Source: Hyphomicrobiales bacterium (GTDB lineage Bacteria; Pseudomonadota; Alphaproteobacteria; Rhizobiales; Rhizobiaceae). Taken from it: 64,000 nt of DNA. This document shows, in pieces, positions 1 to 9,575 of the stretch. A program made the position numbers and the translations under genes. Numbering within the stretch: position 1 is the stretch's first letter; each line of letters opens with the position of its first letter. The stretch lies in contig UCMS01000014.1 of the NCBI GenBank assembly GCA_900473805.1, forward strand, positions 62,001 to 126,000, read 5' to 3'. The notes beneath the pieces were generated by a model. The model had not been told where the DNA came from. It ran no database searches and saw only the letters and a program-made list of their open reading frames with translations.

Positions 1-798
1 ATACTGAAAGCGGCGCTTGAAACCTCGGGCTGGGACGGGACGCATTATCGTCGCGGCTATTTCGACAATGGAGCACCACTCGGATCGAACGAGTCGCTCC
101 AGTGCCAGATCGATTCTCTAGCCCAGTCCTGGAGCGTGCTCTCGGGCCTCGGCGATCAGGAGCACTCGGAAAAGGCCCTGAATGAGGCTGTCAAACGCCT
201 TGTGGACGAGGAGCATGACATCGTCCGCCTCTTCACGCCGCCTTTCGAGAAGTCGACCCTCGATCCCGGTTACATTGGAGCCTACCCGCCGGCAGTGCGC
301 GAGAATGGTGGACAGTATACCCATGCTGCCATCTGGCTCGGCCTGTCGCTGTTGAAGGCAGGGCGCATTGCCGACGCGTGGCGCGTCTTCACGATGCTCA
401 ACCCGATCAACCACGCTCTGGATGCAGATGCCGCCGAACGCTACAGGGTCGAGCCCTATGTCGTGGCCGCAGACATCTATGGCGGCGATGGCTATGCCGG
501 GCGTGGAGGTTGGACCTGGTATACGGGATCTGCCGGCTGGCTTTACCGCTTCGCGGTCGAAGGCATTCTCGGCATCACCCGCAAGGCCGGTGCCATCCAT
601 GTCGAGCCCGCATTGCCAGCACACTGGCCGGGATACCGGACGAAAGTCGCCTTCGATGGCCGTCAGGTGGACATCGACGTCAAGCGGACGGCGAGTGGCT
701 ACGACATCACCATTGATGGCGAGCCGCAGCCGACGGAACCGGTTTCCACAACGCCCGCAAAACCCAAGAAGACGATGCGCCGCCCCAAGGCAACGTAA
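1..798 (+). CDS. ndvB: Cyclic beta-1,2-glucan synthase, C-terminal end (partial)
   Basis: This is the last 265 codons of a gene that enters from the left edge. The reading frame is open from base 1 and contains the GH94 (glycoside phosphorylase) C-terminal signature: a D-G-T/H-Y-R-R-G-Y-F-D-N-G-A-P-L-G-S segment at the start, then the W-T-W-Y-T-G-S-A-G-W-L-Y-R motif near residue 170. NdvB/ChvB is a very large inner-membrane enzyme (about 2,800 residues) that makes periplasmic cyclic beta-1,2-glucan; its phosphorylase domain sets ring size. The protein ends in a basic, proline-rich tail (PAKPKKTMRRPKAT). The exporter ndvA lies 4.7 kb downstream, which supports the call. The alternative would be another GH94 enzyme such as a cellobiose phosphorylase-like protein. 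Confidence 0.85.
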   Translation: MLKAALETSGWDGTHYRRGYFDNGAPLGSNESLQCQIDSLAQSWSVLSGLGDQEHSEKALNEAVKRLVDEEHDIVRLFTPPFEKSTLDPGYIGAYPPAVRENGGQYTHAAIWLGLSLLKAGRIADAWRVFTMLNPINHALDADAAERYRVEPYVVAADIYGGDGYAGRGGWTWYTGSAGWLYRFAVEGILGITRKAGAIHVEPALPAHWPGYRTKVAFDGRQVDIDVKRTASGYDITIDGEPQPTEPVSTTPAKPKKTMRRPKAT

Positions 799-820
799 AG
801 CCGAGGAATAGGACGAAACG

Positions 821-856
821 AAAAGGCCTCGCCGGGATCAACCGGCGAGGCCTTTT
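821..856. terminator. Bidirectional hairpin between ndvB and pyc
   Basis: A perfect 15-bp stem (aaaaggcctcgccgg and its complement) closes a 6-base loop. It is flanked by A-runs on one side and T-runs on the other. It sits 23 bases after the ndvB stop and 37 bases after the pyc stop, so it can terminate both converging genes. Confidence 0.85.
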
Positions 857-892
857 CGCATGACTTGGTGACTCCACGGGCCGTGGGCCAAC

Positions 893-3800
893 TCAGGCCG
901 AATAGACGATCAAAAGATCCTTGGCATCGATCTGGTCGCCAATCCGCACGAGCACCTCGGAAATGGTGCCGTCACGGTCCGCATGTAGAGCCGTTTCCAT
1001 CTTCATGGCCTCGATCGACAGCAGAACGTCACCCGACTTTACAGTCTGGCCCGCAGCAACAGCCACAGTCGAGATAACGCCTGGCATCGGTGCTCCCAGA
1101 TGGGCAGCATTGCCGAGGTCAGCCTTCCGGCGAACCGCACTGCCCGAGGCGCCGTGAACGCGATCCGGCACCTTGATGCGGCGCGGTTGACCATTCAACT
1201 CGAAGAACACGGTGACCATGCCCTTGTCGTCGGTATGGCCGATCGCCTGGTTGACGATGACGAGGGTCTTTCCCTTCTCCAGGTCGAGGAACAGTTCTTC
1301 GCCGGCCGGCAGACCGTAGAAGTACTGGGGAGTCGGGATCACCGAAACCGGACCATAGGTATCAGCCGCCAACGCATAGTCCGTGAAGACCTTCGGATAC
1401 ATCAGATAGGAGGCGAATTCGAAGTCGGAGACTTCGCGACCGAGTTTCTCCTCGATCGTCTTGCGCTCGGCGTCGAGATCGGCGTCCGGCAGCAGCGAGC
1501 CCGGCACGGCGGTATAGGCGGCCTCGCCTTTCAAGGCCTTCTTCTGCAAGGCTTCCGGCCATCCGCCCGGCGGCTGCCCGAGATCACCCTTCAACATCGA
1601 GACGACGGAATCGGGGAAGGCGATGTCCTTGGCCGGGTTTACGACATCGGCAACGGACAGATCCTGGCTGACCATCATCAGCGCCATATCACCGACAACC
1701 TTGGAGGACGGCGTCACTTTGACGATATCGCCGAACATCTGGTTCGCGTCGGCATAGGCCTGTGCCACCTCATGCCAGCGGGTTTCAAGCCCGAGTGAGC
1801 GGGCCTGTTCCTTGAGGTTGGTGAACTGGCCGCCCGGCATTTCATGTAGATAGACTTCCGAAGCCGGGCCCTTCAGATCGCTCTCGAAAGCAGCATACTG
1901 GGTGCGCACGGCTTCCCAGTAGAAGGACAGGCGGCGGATCCAGTGCGGGTCGAGACCCGGATCGCGCTCGGAGCCGCGCAACGCTTCCACGATCGAACCC
2001 AAGCAGGGCTGCGACGTGTTCCCGGAGAAAGCGTCCATGGCTGCATCCACGGCGTCTACGCCGGCATCCACAGCAGCCAGAACGGTGGCAGCCGCGATGC
2101 CCGAGGTGTCATGCGTATGGAAGTGGATCGGCAGGCTGGTCGCCTCGCGCAATGCCTTGAACAGCACCTTGGCGGCAGCCGGCTTCAACAGACCGGCCAT
2201 GTCCTTGACGGCGATGATATGGGCACCGGCCTTTTCGAGGTCGGCGGCAAGCGCGGTGTAGTACTTCAGATCGTATTTCGGGCGCGCCGAATTCAACAGG
2301 TCGCCCGTGTAGCAGATTGCCGCCTCACAAAGCTTGTTTTCTTCGGCAACGGCATCCATCGACACGCGCATGTTGTCGACCCAGTTCAGGCAGTCGAAGA
2401 CGCGGAAGAGATCGATCCCGCCCTTCGCTGCCTGCCGGACGAAATACTTCACCACATTGTCGGGATAGTTCTTGTAGCCGACGCCATTGGCACCGCGCAG
2501 CAGCATCTGCAGAAGCAGGTTCGGCGCGCTCTCGCGCACCAGAGCCAGGCGTTCCCATGGATCTTCCGTCAGGAAGCGCATGGAGACGTCGAAGGTCGCC
2601 CCACCCCAGCATTCGAGCGACAACAATTCCGGCAGAGCCCGGGCATAGGTGCCCGCGATCTGAGCAATATCGTGCGTACGCATGCGGGTCGCCAGCAGCG
2701 ACTGGTGACCGTCGCGCATCGTCGTGTCGGTCATCAAAACGCGCGTCTGACCGCGCATCCACTCGCCGAATTTCTTCGGGCCGAGCTCGTCGAGCAACTG
2801 CTTGGTGCCCGAGGGGATCTGCGCATCGATGAAAGGCACGACCGGCTTTGCCGCATCCTCAGGCGGCTTCGGCCGGCCCTTTACTTCCGGATGGCCGTTG
2901 ACGGTGACGTCGGCGAGATAGGTGAGAAGCTTCGTCGCCCGGTCCTGGCGCTTCACCTGCTGGAAAAGTTCGGGCGTCGTATCGATGAACCGCGTGGTAT
3001 AAGAATTGTCCCGGAACTTCGGATGTCCGATGATCGCTTCGAGGAAGGTCAGGTTTGTCGCAACGCCACGGATACGGAACTCGCGCAACGCGCGGTCCAT
3101 GCGGCTGATCGCTTCCTGTGGCGTGCTGCCGGATGCCGTCACCTTGACCAGCAGCGGGTCGTAATAACGGGTGATGATCGCGCCCGAATAGGCTGTGCCG
3201 CCATCGAGACGGATGCCAAAGCCGGCGGCGGAACGATAGGCGGTGATGCGACCGTAATCCGGGATGAAGTTCTGCTCGGGATCTTCCGTCGTGATACGGC
3301 ACTGAAGTGCATGCCCGTTGAGGCGGATGTCCGCCTGCTTAGGTACACCCGATTCAGGCGTACCGATCGCAAAACCATCAAGGATGTGGATCTGCGCCTT
3401 GACGATATCGATGCCTGTCACGACTTCAGTGACGGTGTGCTCGACCTGGATACGCGGGTTGACCTCGATGAAGTAGAATTTGCCGCTATCCGCGTCCATC
3501 AGGTATTCGACGGTGCCGGCGCCGACATAGTTGGTCGCCTTGGCGATCCTCAGCGAATAGTCGGCCAACTCCTGGCGCTGTGCTTCCGAAAGATAAGGGG
3601 CTGGCGCACGCTCGACCACCTTCTGGTTACGGCGCTGGATAGAGCAGTCGCGCTCGAACAGATGCACCGCATTGCCGTGGGTGTCCCCCAGGATCTGGCT
3701 CTCGACGTGGCGGGCACGCTCGACGAGCTTTTCGAGATAGACTTCGTCCTTACCGAAGGCGGCCTTGGCCTCGCGCTTGGCTTCCGTGACTTCCCGGATC

Positions 3801-4354
3801 AGGTCCTTCGGGTCGCGGATCGCGCGCATGCCCCGACCGCCGCCACCCCAGGAGGCCTTTAGCATGACCGGATAGCCGATCTCCTCCGCCAGTCGATGGA
3901 TTTCCGCTTCGTCATCAGGGAGCGGATCGGTCGCGGGCACGACGGGAACGCCGACGCTGATTGCCAGATTGCGCGCGGCAACCTTGTTGCCGAGCTGGCG
4001 CATGGTTTCCGCCCGTGGGCCGATGAAAATAATACCTGCATCGTTGCAGGCCTCTACAAATTCGGGACTTTCCGACAGAAGACCATAGCCCGGATGAATG
4101 GCATCCGCTCCAGAGAGTTTCGCAACCCGAATGATTTCGTCGATCGACAGGTAACTTTCGATCGGCCCCAGATCCCGAGTCAGGTGCGGACCACGACCAA
4201 CCTGGTAGCTTTCGTCCGCTTTGAAGCGGTGCAGCGCGAGTTTGTCTTCCTCGGCCCAGATGGCGACCGTTTTCAGACCGAGCTCGTTGGCGGCGCGAAA
4301 GACGCGGATCGCGATTTCCGAACGGTTGGCGACAAGGATCTTGGATATTGGCAA
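893..4354 (-). CDS. pyc: Pyruvate carboxylase
   Basis: The 1,153-residue protein carboxylates pyruvate to oxaloacetate with ATP and biotin, the main anaplerotic step in rhizobia. The order is typical: biotin carboxylase with the glycine-rich ATP-grasp loop (SWGGGGRGM), carboxyltransferase (DTTMRDGHQS near residue 550), allosteric linker, and biotinyl domain with the EAMKMET motif (biotin lysine near residue 1118). The sequence closely follows the Rhizobium etli enzyme. I chose a TTG start: GGGGAG lies 6 bases upstream and the product then begins MPISKILVANRSEIA as in relatives. An in-frame ATG at 4375 has no good ribosome-binding site. It lies downstream of expR on the same strand. Confidence 0.97.
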   Translation of the reverse strand: MPISKILVANRSEIAIRVFRAANELGLKTVAIWAEEDKLALHRFKADESYQVGRGPHLTRDLGPIESYLSIDEIIRVAKLSGADAIHPGYGLLSESPEFVEACNDAGIIFIGPRAETMRQLGNKVAARNLAISVGVPVVPATDPLPDDEAEIHRLAEEIGYPVMLKASWGGGGRGMRAIRDPKDLIREVTEAKREAKAAFGKDEVYLEKLVERARHVESQILGDTHGNAVHLFERDCSIQRRNQKVVERAPAPYLSEAQRQELADYSLRIAKATNYVGAGTVEYLMDADSGKFYFIEVNPRIQVEHTVTEVVTGIDIVKAQIHILDGFAIGTPESGVPKQADIRLNGHALQCRITTEDPEQNFIPDYGRITAYRSAAGFGIRLDGGTAYSGAIITRYYDPLLVKVTASGSTPQEAISRMDRALREFRIRGVATNLTFLEAIIGHPKFRDNSYTTRFIDTTPELFQQVKRQDRATKLLTYLADVTVNGHPEVKGRPKPPEDAAKPVVPFIDAQIPSGTKQLLDELGPKKFGEWMRGQTRVLMTDTTMRDGHQSLLATRMRTHDIAQIAGTYARALPELLSLECWGGATFDVSMRFLTEDPWERLALVRESAPNLLLQMLLRGANGVGYKNYPDNVVKYFVRQAAKGGIDLFRVFDCLNWVDNMRVSMDAVAEENKLCEAAICYTGDLLNSARPKYDLKYYTALAADLEKAGAHIIAVKDMAGLLKPAAAKVLFKALREATSLPIHFHTHDTSGIAAATVLAAVDAGVDAVDAAMDAFSGNTSQPCLGSIVEALRGSERDPGLDPHWIRRLSFYWEAVRTQYAAFESDLKGPASEVYLHEMPGGQFTNLKEQARSLGLETRWHEVAQAYADANQMFGDIVKVTPSSKVVGDMALMMVSQDLSVADVVNPAKDIAFPDSVVSMLKGDLGQPPGGWPEALQKKALKGEAAYTAVPGSLLPDADLDAERKTIEEKLGREVSDFEFASYLMYPKVFTDYALAADTYGPVSVIPTPQYFYGLPAGEELFLDLEKGKTLVIVNQAIGHTDDKGMVTVFFELNGQPRRIKVPDRVHGASGSAVRRKADLGNAAHLGAPMPGVISTVAVAAGQTVKSGDVLLSIEAMKMETALHADRDGTISEVLVRIGDQIDAKDLLIVYSA

Positions 4355-4360
4355 TTCGAT

Positions 4361-4366
4361 CTCCCC
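4361..4366 (-). promoter_or_regulatory. Ribosome-binding site fixing the pyc TTG start
   Basis: On the minus strand GGGGAG stands 6 bases before TTG at 4354. The upstream in-frame ATG (4375) has only an unconvincing purine stretch before it, so this site decides the start. Confidence 0.7.
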
Positions 4367-4469
4367 AAACGACATGCCAGGGCATTGTGCACCTGCGAAC
4401 AAAAGTCATAGCGCGTTGTTTTAGGAAGTTCAATTTGCCTTGATCGAAGCCAAAAAAAATCCGGGCCGC

Positions 4470-5207
4470 TCAGGTCACCAGCCCAAGGCGGAAAGAAAGC
4501 GCAACCACGTGCTGCCGGTTCTTCGCGTTCAGCTTGTCCTGGATACCGTTCATGTACCAGTCGACGGTGTGATTTGAGATTTTCAGAATCCGGCTGATCT
4601 CGTTCGACGTCAAACCATCCGCAAGATAGTTCAAAACCTCCATCTCCCGTCGTGTCATGCGCGTATCGACGGGCTTGATGATACTCGACACATCCCCGTG
4701 CTTGTATTCCACAAGACGCCAGAAAGCTTTTTTCGCAACCGCTTCAAACAAGCTGATCTCGATAGGCGACAGGTCAACCGGCTTACCGCCGACCGTCATG
4801 TTGCCCATCAGTCCGCCCCGTCCATGAACCGGGAAGATGTAGCCGTCGGTCAGGCCGTAACGCACGCTGTCGGACAGCATGCGCTCCATACGCTTGCGAT
4901 GGGGATCGGAACGAAATGCATGCAACGCGTCGCGCCAGCGAAAGCCCCCCCTCGCCTGCCCGAGATATCGAATAGTGGGGTCGATCAGGACATATTTCTT
5001 GGCAATATAGAGTTGCGGCCAGCCTTCCGGCCAATGACCCGTCAACACCAATTGCATCGGGTTTTCATCCGGTTTGGGCTGCCGAACAAGCCCGTAGTAT
5101 TCGAAGCCATACGATCGAACGAGCTTCTCAAGTTCCGAGATGACATCGGACGCAGAACGGCATTCGTCGATAACGACCAAAAAATGCAGCAACTGGTTTA
5201 TATTCAC
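4470..5207 (-). CDS. expR: LuxR-family quorum-sensing regulator ExpR/SinR type
   Basis: The 245-residue protein has an N-terminal autoinducer-binding domain (the motifs WPEGWPQLY, KKYVLIDPTIRYLG and GYIFPVHGRGGLMGN are those of Sinorhizobium ExpR) and a C-terminal LuxR helix-turn-helix at about 185-240 (TRREMEVLNYLADG, ISNHTVDWYMNGIQ). ExpR binds long-chain acyl-homoserine lactones and controls exopolysaccharide and motility genes. I chose a GTG start at 5207 because a GGGGGG Shine-Dalgarno sequence precedes it and the N-terminus then lines up with ExpR. No acyl-homoserine-lactone synthase lies in the window, so it would sense a signal made elsewhere, as ExpR does. Neighbours pyc and ndvA are also the neighbours of expR in S. 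meliloti. Confidence 0.9.
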   Translation of the reverse strand: MNINQLLHFLVVIDECRSASDVISELEKLVRSYGFEYYGLVRQPKPDENPMQLVLTGHWPEGWPQLYIAKKYVLIDPTIRYLGQARGGFRWRDALHAFRSDPHRKRMERMLSDSVRYGLTDGYIFPVHGRGGLMGNMTVGGKPVDLSPIEISLFEAVAKKAFWRLVEYKHGDVSSIIKPVDTRMTRREMEVLNYLADGLTSNEISRILKISNHTVDWYMNGIQDKLNAKNRQHVVALSFRLGLVT

Positions 5208-5497
5208 CAATCCCCCCAAAAGACACGCACTGAAAAAACATTAAAAAGCCATGAGCGAACGGTTTGTCGAAGGCCCGATGCAAAATATGAGCGCTCATTG
5301 CCAAAAATCCGCCGTCCTAAGTTTAGAACTGAGCGCTGGAATCTTGCAACCGTTAGTGTGTCAATTTTCTGTTTGTCAGACAGTATCTTGCGCATGGACT
5401 GCCTCGAGGTTAGGCAGTCGAGGCGTGGCTACCTGATCCGGTAGCGCCATGGTAAATGCCAGCATCGGCGCGAGCTGCGCCAGCCGGAGGTCAACGC
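5208..5497. promoter_or_regulatory. Divergent intergenic region expR/ndvA
   Basis: About 290 bases separate the two divergent starts and must hold both promoters. The half nearer expR is AT-rich (ACTGAAAAAACATTAAAAAG). I find no convincing lux-type palindrome and no open frame with coding character, so no further element is claimed. Confidence 0.5.
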
Positions 5498-7243
5498 GTG
5501 TCCCTTCTCCAGGTTTACTTCAAGGCCCTAAAGTATCTTGCGACTTACAGGTTGCGGGTTTCCCTCGTCGTGATCGCAAATATCGTCCTGGCCGCCATCA
5601 CCATCATCGAACCGGTGCTGTTCGGGCGCATCATTGATGCGATATCGGAGAAGCGCGACGCGACCCAGATTCTCATCCTTTGGGGCTGTTTCGGCGTCTT
5701 CAATACCGTGGCCTACGTGCTGGTTGCGCGACAGGCCGACCGGCTCGCCCACGGGCGGCGCGCGGACCTGTTGACGGAGTCCTTCGCAAAGATCATTTCG
5801 ATGCCGCTCAGCTGGCACCACAAGCGAGGGACGTCAAACGCGCTGCACACGCTGCTTCGCGCGGGCGAAACCCTCTTCGGCCTCTGGCTCGAATTCATGC
5901 GCACGCATCTCGCAACCGCCGTGGCACTGACACTTCTGCTTCCCACCGCCTTTTCGATGGATGTGCGCCTGACCTCGGTTCTGGTCGTCCTCGCAATCCT
6001 CTACGTCATCATCGGGCGCACGGTGATGGTGAAGACCAAGGAAGGACAGGCTTCGGTTGAGGGGCACTATCACACGGTCTTCTCCCATGTGAGCGACTCG
6101 ATCAGCAATGTTTCCGTGCTGCACAGCTATAACCGGATCGAGGCCGAGACCCGGGCATTGAAGGAATATACGACGAAGCTGCTGTCGGCCCAGTATCCTG
6201 TACTCGACTGGTGGGCGCTGGCAGGCGCACTCAACCGCATTGCCTCGACGCTTTCCATGCTGGTGATCCTAGTGATCGGGACCTTGCTCGTTCAGCGTGG
6301 CGAACTGAAAGTCGGCGACATCATCGCTTTCACCGGCTTTGCCGGGCTGTTGATCGCGCGCCTCGATCAGATGATCACCTTCGTCAACCAGATCTTCGAA
6401 GCGCGTTCCAAGCTGGAAGACTTCTATCTCCTGGAAGATGCGGTCCAGGAGCGGGAGGAGCGCGCCGGTGCCACCGAGCTCAAGAATGTACGCGGCGACG
6501 TCGAATTTCGCGATGTCTGCTTCGATTTTGCATCGACGACCCAGGGCGTTCGCGACGTGTCCTTCGCGGTCAGGGCGGGCCAGACGGTCGCCATCGTCGG
6601 GCCGACGGGCGCCGGCAAGACCACGCTCATCAACCTCCTGCAGCGGGTCCACGAGCCGCAGTCGGGACAAATCCTGGTCGATGGACAGGACATCTCCAAA
6701 GTAACCCGCAAGTCGCTGCGCCACGCAATAGCAACTGTCTTCCAGGACGCGGGCTTGTTGAACCGCTCGATCAAGGACAACATACGGCTCGGCCGCGAGG
6801 ATGCGACCGAAGAAGAGATCATCCAGGCAGCCGAGGCAGCGGCGGCCACCGACTTCATCGAAAGCCGCATGATCGGCTACGACACCCATGTCGGCGAACG
6901 CGGCAACCGCCTGTCGGGCGGCGAGCGCCAGCGCATCGCGATTGCCCGGGCGATCCTGAAGAACGCCCCGATCCTGGTCCTCGACGAGGCGACGAGTGCG
7001 CTCGACGTCGAAACCGAGGCCCGCGTGAAGGAGGCGATCGACCGGCTGCGCAAGAACCGCACGACGTTCATCATTGCGCACCGTCTCTCGACGATCCGCG
7101 AGGCGGATCTTGTCGTCTTCCTCGACCATGGGCGGGTGATCGAGATGGGCAATTATGATCAGCTGAGTGCGCTTGGTGGCCGGTTCAGCTCGCTGCTGCG
7201 GACCAGCGGACTCCTGAAGGAAGAGCCAAGCCCGGCGATCTAA
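5498..7243 (+). CDS. ndvA: Beta-1,2-glucan export ABC transporter (fused permease/ATPase)
   Basis: The 581-residue half-transporter carries about six membrane segments in residues 1-310 and an ATPase domain after about 340 with Walker A (GPTGAGKTT), signature (LSGGERQRIAI) and Walker B (ILVLDEATSALD). The sequence follows Agrobacterium ChvA/Rhizobium NdvA closely (the ISMPLSWHH and SVLHSYNRIEAE segments). It exports cyclic beta-1,2-glucan to the periplasm, needed for osmotic adaptation and plant infection. I chose GTG at 5498 because CCGGAGG lies 7 bases upstream and family members begin at this point; an in-frame ATG at 5456 lacks such a site. It works with ndvB, whose end is at the left edge of the window. 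Confidence 0.95.
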   Translation: MSLLQVYFKALKYLATYRLRVSLVVIANIVLAAITIIEPVLFGRIIDAISEKRDATQILILWGCFGVFNTVAYVLVARQADRLAHGRRADLLTESFAKIISMPLSWHHKRGTSNALHTLLRAGETLFGLWLEFMRTHLATAVALTLLLPTAFSMDVRLTSVLVVLAILYVIIGRTVMVKTKEGQASVEGHYHTVFSHVSDSISNVSVLHSYNRIEAETRALKEYTTKLLSAQYPVLDWWALAGALNRIASTLSMLVILVIGTLLVQRGELKVGDIIAFTGFAGLLIARLDQMITFVNQIFEARSKLEDFYLLEDAVQEREERAGATELKNVRGDVEFRDVCFDFASTTQGVRDVSFAVRAGQTVAIVGPTGAGKTTLINLLQRVHEPQSGQILVDGQDISKVTRKSLRHAIATVFQDAGLLNRSIKDNIRLGREDATEEEIIQAAEAAAATDFIESRMIGYDTHVGERGNRLSGGERQRIAIARAILKNAPILVLDEATSALDVETEARVKEAIDRLRKNRTTFIIAHRLSTIREADLVVFLDHGRVIEMGNYDQLSALGGRFSSLLRTSGLLKEEPSPAI

Positions 7244-7258
7244 AACAGGTGGGGTGCC

Positions 7259-8797
7259 TCATAGACTGTCGAGCGTCTCCAGCACCTGAGCCGCGTGTTT
7301 GCGGATCGCGTCCTGCTTGAACGGGTCCATCCGCCGCCAAGTCGCATACATGTTCGAAAGGCGTGGATTGCGCGCCAGCTTTTCCGTGTTGCGATCGAGA
7401 AAGTCCCAGTAGAGCGCGTTGAACGGACAGGCCTTCGGCCCGGTCGTCAGCTTGGGATCATAGCGGCAGCCGCCGCAGAAATTGCTCATCCGGTCGATGT
7501 ATTTGCCGCTCGCCGCATAGGGCTTGCTGGCCATGATGCCGCCATCGCCATAGAGCGCCATGCCGAGCGTATTCGGCAATTCGACCCATTCATAGGCATC
7601 GGAATAGACCGCGAGATACCAGTCGCAGACCTCTACCGGATCGATCCCGGCCAGCATGGCGAAATTGCCCGTCACCATCAGCCGCTGGATATGATGCGAA
7701 TAGGCATGTTCGATCGTGTCGCCGATCGCACCGCGCATGCAGGCCATGTCGGTCTTTGCCGTCCAGTACATCTGTGGCAGCGGGCGGGAGGCCGAGAGGT
7801 GGTTCAGGCCCACATAATCCGGCATTTCCGTCCAGTAGATGCCACGGACATATTCACGCCAGCCGAGGATCTGGCGAATGAAGCCTTCGACGGCATTGAG
7901 CGGCGCCCGCCCCTCGAACCATGCAGCCTCGGCCCGGCGAATGACATCGATCGGCAGTAGCAGTCCGGCGTTGATGTAGGACGAGATCAATGAATGATAG
8001 AGATAGGGCTCGCCCTTCACCATCGCGTCCTGATAGTCGCCGAAATCTGGCAGGATCTCGTCGATGAACTGCTGCAGCTCGATCTGTGCCTGATCAGCGG
8101 TCACGGCGTAATGGAAGCTGCCGAGTGAGCCCATATGGTCGGCGAAGCGTTCCTCGACGAGAGCCAGCACGGATTTCGTGATTGCATCCTTGGCATGGCG
8201 GATCCGCCTTGGCCCCTTGAGCCCTTCGGCGGGAGGCTTGCGGTTCTCGGCGTCGAAATTCCATTTGCCACCGACAGGCTCCTCACCCTCCAGCAGCACC
8301 CGATGCCGCCTGCGCATGTCGCGGTAAAAATACTCCATCCGCAACTGCTTGCGGCCCTTGCGCCACTGCCGGAAATCTTCGATCGGACAAAGAAACCGAT
8401 CATCTTCGCGGATCTCGACGGGCACACCGAGATGTGTCTCCCAGCCCCGCATGTCCTCCGCCAGACGCCATTCTCCGCATTCGGTGGCGACGATGGAGGA
8501 GGCTCCGCTCTCGGCAATCGCCCGGGCGAGTTCGCCCCTCAGGCTCTGCGTGTTCTCAGGGTCATCCAGCGTGACGTAACGCACCTGGAACCCCTTCTCC
8601 CGCAACGCCTCGGCAAAGTGCCGCATGGCGGAGAAGAGAAAGGCGATCTTCTTCTTGTGGTGCTTCACATAGGTCGCTTCGCTCATGAGTTCGGCCATCA
8701 GCACGAGCGAGTCTTGCGGATCCGCATCGGCAAGCGCAGACAGCGAATGGCTGAGCTGGTCACCGAGCACGAGATGAATGCGGTTTGCCTTCACCAT
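7259..8797 (-). CDS. phrB: Iron-sulfur (6-4) photolyase, PhrB/FeS-BCP class
   Basis: The 512-residue flavoprotein belongs to the prokaryotic (6-4) photolyase class typified by Agrobacterium PhrB: it starts with IHLVLGDQLS and shares KKKIAFLFSAMRHFAE, NAVEGFIRQILGWREY and HHIQRLMVTGNFA. Four cysteines that bind the [4Fe-4S] cluster in PhrB are kept: Cys353, Cys441, Cys444 and Cys457 (PhrB 350, 438, 441, 454). It should repair UV (6-4) photoproducts with blue light. Its ATG overlaps the stop of the upstream dehydrogenase by 7 bases, so the two are probably translated together. The gene runs toward ndvA with only 15 bases between the stops. Confidence 0.93.
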   Translation of the reverse strand: MVKANRIHLVLGDQLSHSLSALADADPQDSLVLMAELMSEATYVKHHKKKIAFLFSAMRHFAEALREKGFQVRYVTLDDPENTQSLRGELARAIAESGASSIVATECGEWRLAEDMRGWETHLGVPVEIREDDRFLCPIEDFRQWRKGRKQLRMEYFYRDMRRRHRVLLEGEEPVGGKWNFDAENRKPPAEGLKGPRRIRHAKDAITKSVLALVEERFADHMGSLGSFHYAVTADQAQIELQQFIDEILPDFGDYQDAMVKGEPYLYHSLISSYINAGLLLPIDVIRRAEAAWFEGRAPLNAVEGFIRQILGWREYVRGIYWTEMPDYVGLNHLSASRPLPQMYWTAKTDMACMRGAIGDTIEHAYSHHIQRLMVTGNFAMLAGIDPVEVCDWYLAVYSDAYEWVELPNTLGMALYGDGGIMASKPYAASGKYIDRMSNFCGGCRYDPKLTTGPKACPFNALYWDFLDRNTEKLARNPRLSNMYATWRRMDPFKQDAIRKHAAQVLETLDSL

Positions 8798-9507
8798 TCG
8801 ATCGGCTGACCGTCAAAGGCGAAGAAACTGCCCGTTTGCGCCGGCTCCAGACGGTCCAGCACCGAGAGCATCATGGCCACGCTTTCCGCCGGCTGGATCC
8901 GGTCATGGCCTTTGGAGAACCCGCCTGAAAAGCCGGTATCGACCGTGCCGGGATGCATGGCGACGACCACGCTTTTCGGTCGGAGCCGAGCGATCTCGAT
9001 CGCCGACGTCCGGGTGATCTGGTTGAGTGCTGCCTTGGCGGAGCGATAGGAAATCCAGCCACCGAGCTTGTTGTCCCCGATCGAGCCGACGCGCGCCGAG
9101 AGCGTCGCAAACACGCTCTTGCCTTCGTTGGAGAGGAGCGGTGCGAAATGCTTCAGCGCCAGGGCCGGGCCGATTGCGTTGAGCGCAAACTGCGCCGCCA
9201 TGACGTCGCCCTGGATTGCCTTGATCGTCTTTTCCGGGCCATTCCCGTCGATGACGAGTGCGCCGGTGGCGCAGAGAACGAGATCGAATTTCAGGTCCGC
9301 ATCGGACAGCCGTGCGGCCGCAGAACCGACAGCGGCATCATCCGTGATGTCGAACCCGTCGCGGCTTCGCGACAACTCCGTCACGCTGCCGCAGGCAGGA
9401 TCGGCCTTAATGGCGGCAGCAAAGGCGCCGCCGATGCCTCCGCTCGCTCCGAGCACAAGCGCGCGGTAGCCGGGATTGAGGGACGTCATTCCGGAAAAGT
9501 CGGACAT
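8791..9507 (-). CDS. Short-chain dehydrogenase/reductase, C-factor (CsgA)-like
   Basis: The 238-residue SDR has the nucleotide-binding glycine motif GASGGIG near residue 20, catalytic tyrosine and lysine in SYRSAKAALN, and the later HPGTVDTGFS segment typical of CsgA-like SDRs. Substrate unknown. I chose the ATG at 9507, with AGGAG 8 bases upstream, over an upstream extension to 9567. It overlaps the photolyase gene that follows by 7 bases and stands 68 bases after the phosphatase-like gene, suggesting one transcript. In many proteobacteria a photolyase of this class is flanked by such an SDR, so a link to UV or oxidative stress is reasonable but inferred. Confidence 0.8.
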   Translation of the reverse strand: MSDFSGMTSLNPGYRALVLGASGGIGGAFAAAIKADPACGSVTELSRSRDGFDITDDAAVGSAAARLSDADLKFDLVLCATGALVIDGNGPEKTIKAIQGDVMAAQFALNAIGPALALKHFAPLLSNEGKSVFATLSARVGSIGDNKLGGWISYRSAKAALNQITRTSAIEIARLRPKSVVVAMHPGTVDTGFSGGFSKGHDRIQPAESVAMMLSVLDRLEPAQTGSFFAFDGQPIEW

Positions 9508-9575
9508 CTGGATCTCCTGCTGGTCTGTGCTACCCACTACGGCAGGCAGGCAAACCGGATCAGGCACAGATTGTC

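Noticed and set aside
1943-3862. A 639-codon open frame on the plus strand
   Set aside because: It is antisense to pyc, whose protein matches the family over its full length. Long antisense frames are expected in GC-rich DNA, and the translation has no recognisable domain.
4440-4475. Terminator at the end of expR (T8 run at 4451-4458 on the minus strand)
   Set aside because: The T-run is real, but the preceding stem (gggc/gccc spanning the stop codon) is too weak to call with confidence.
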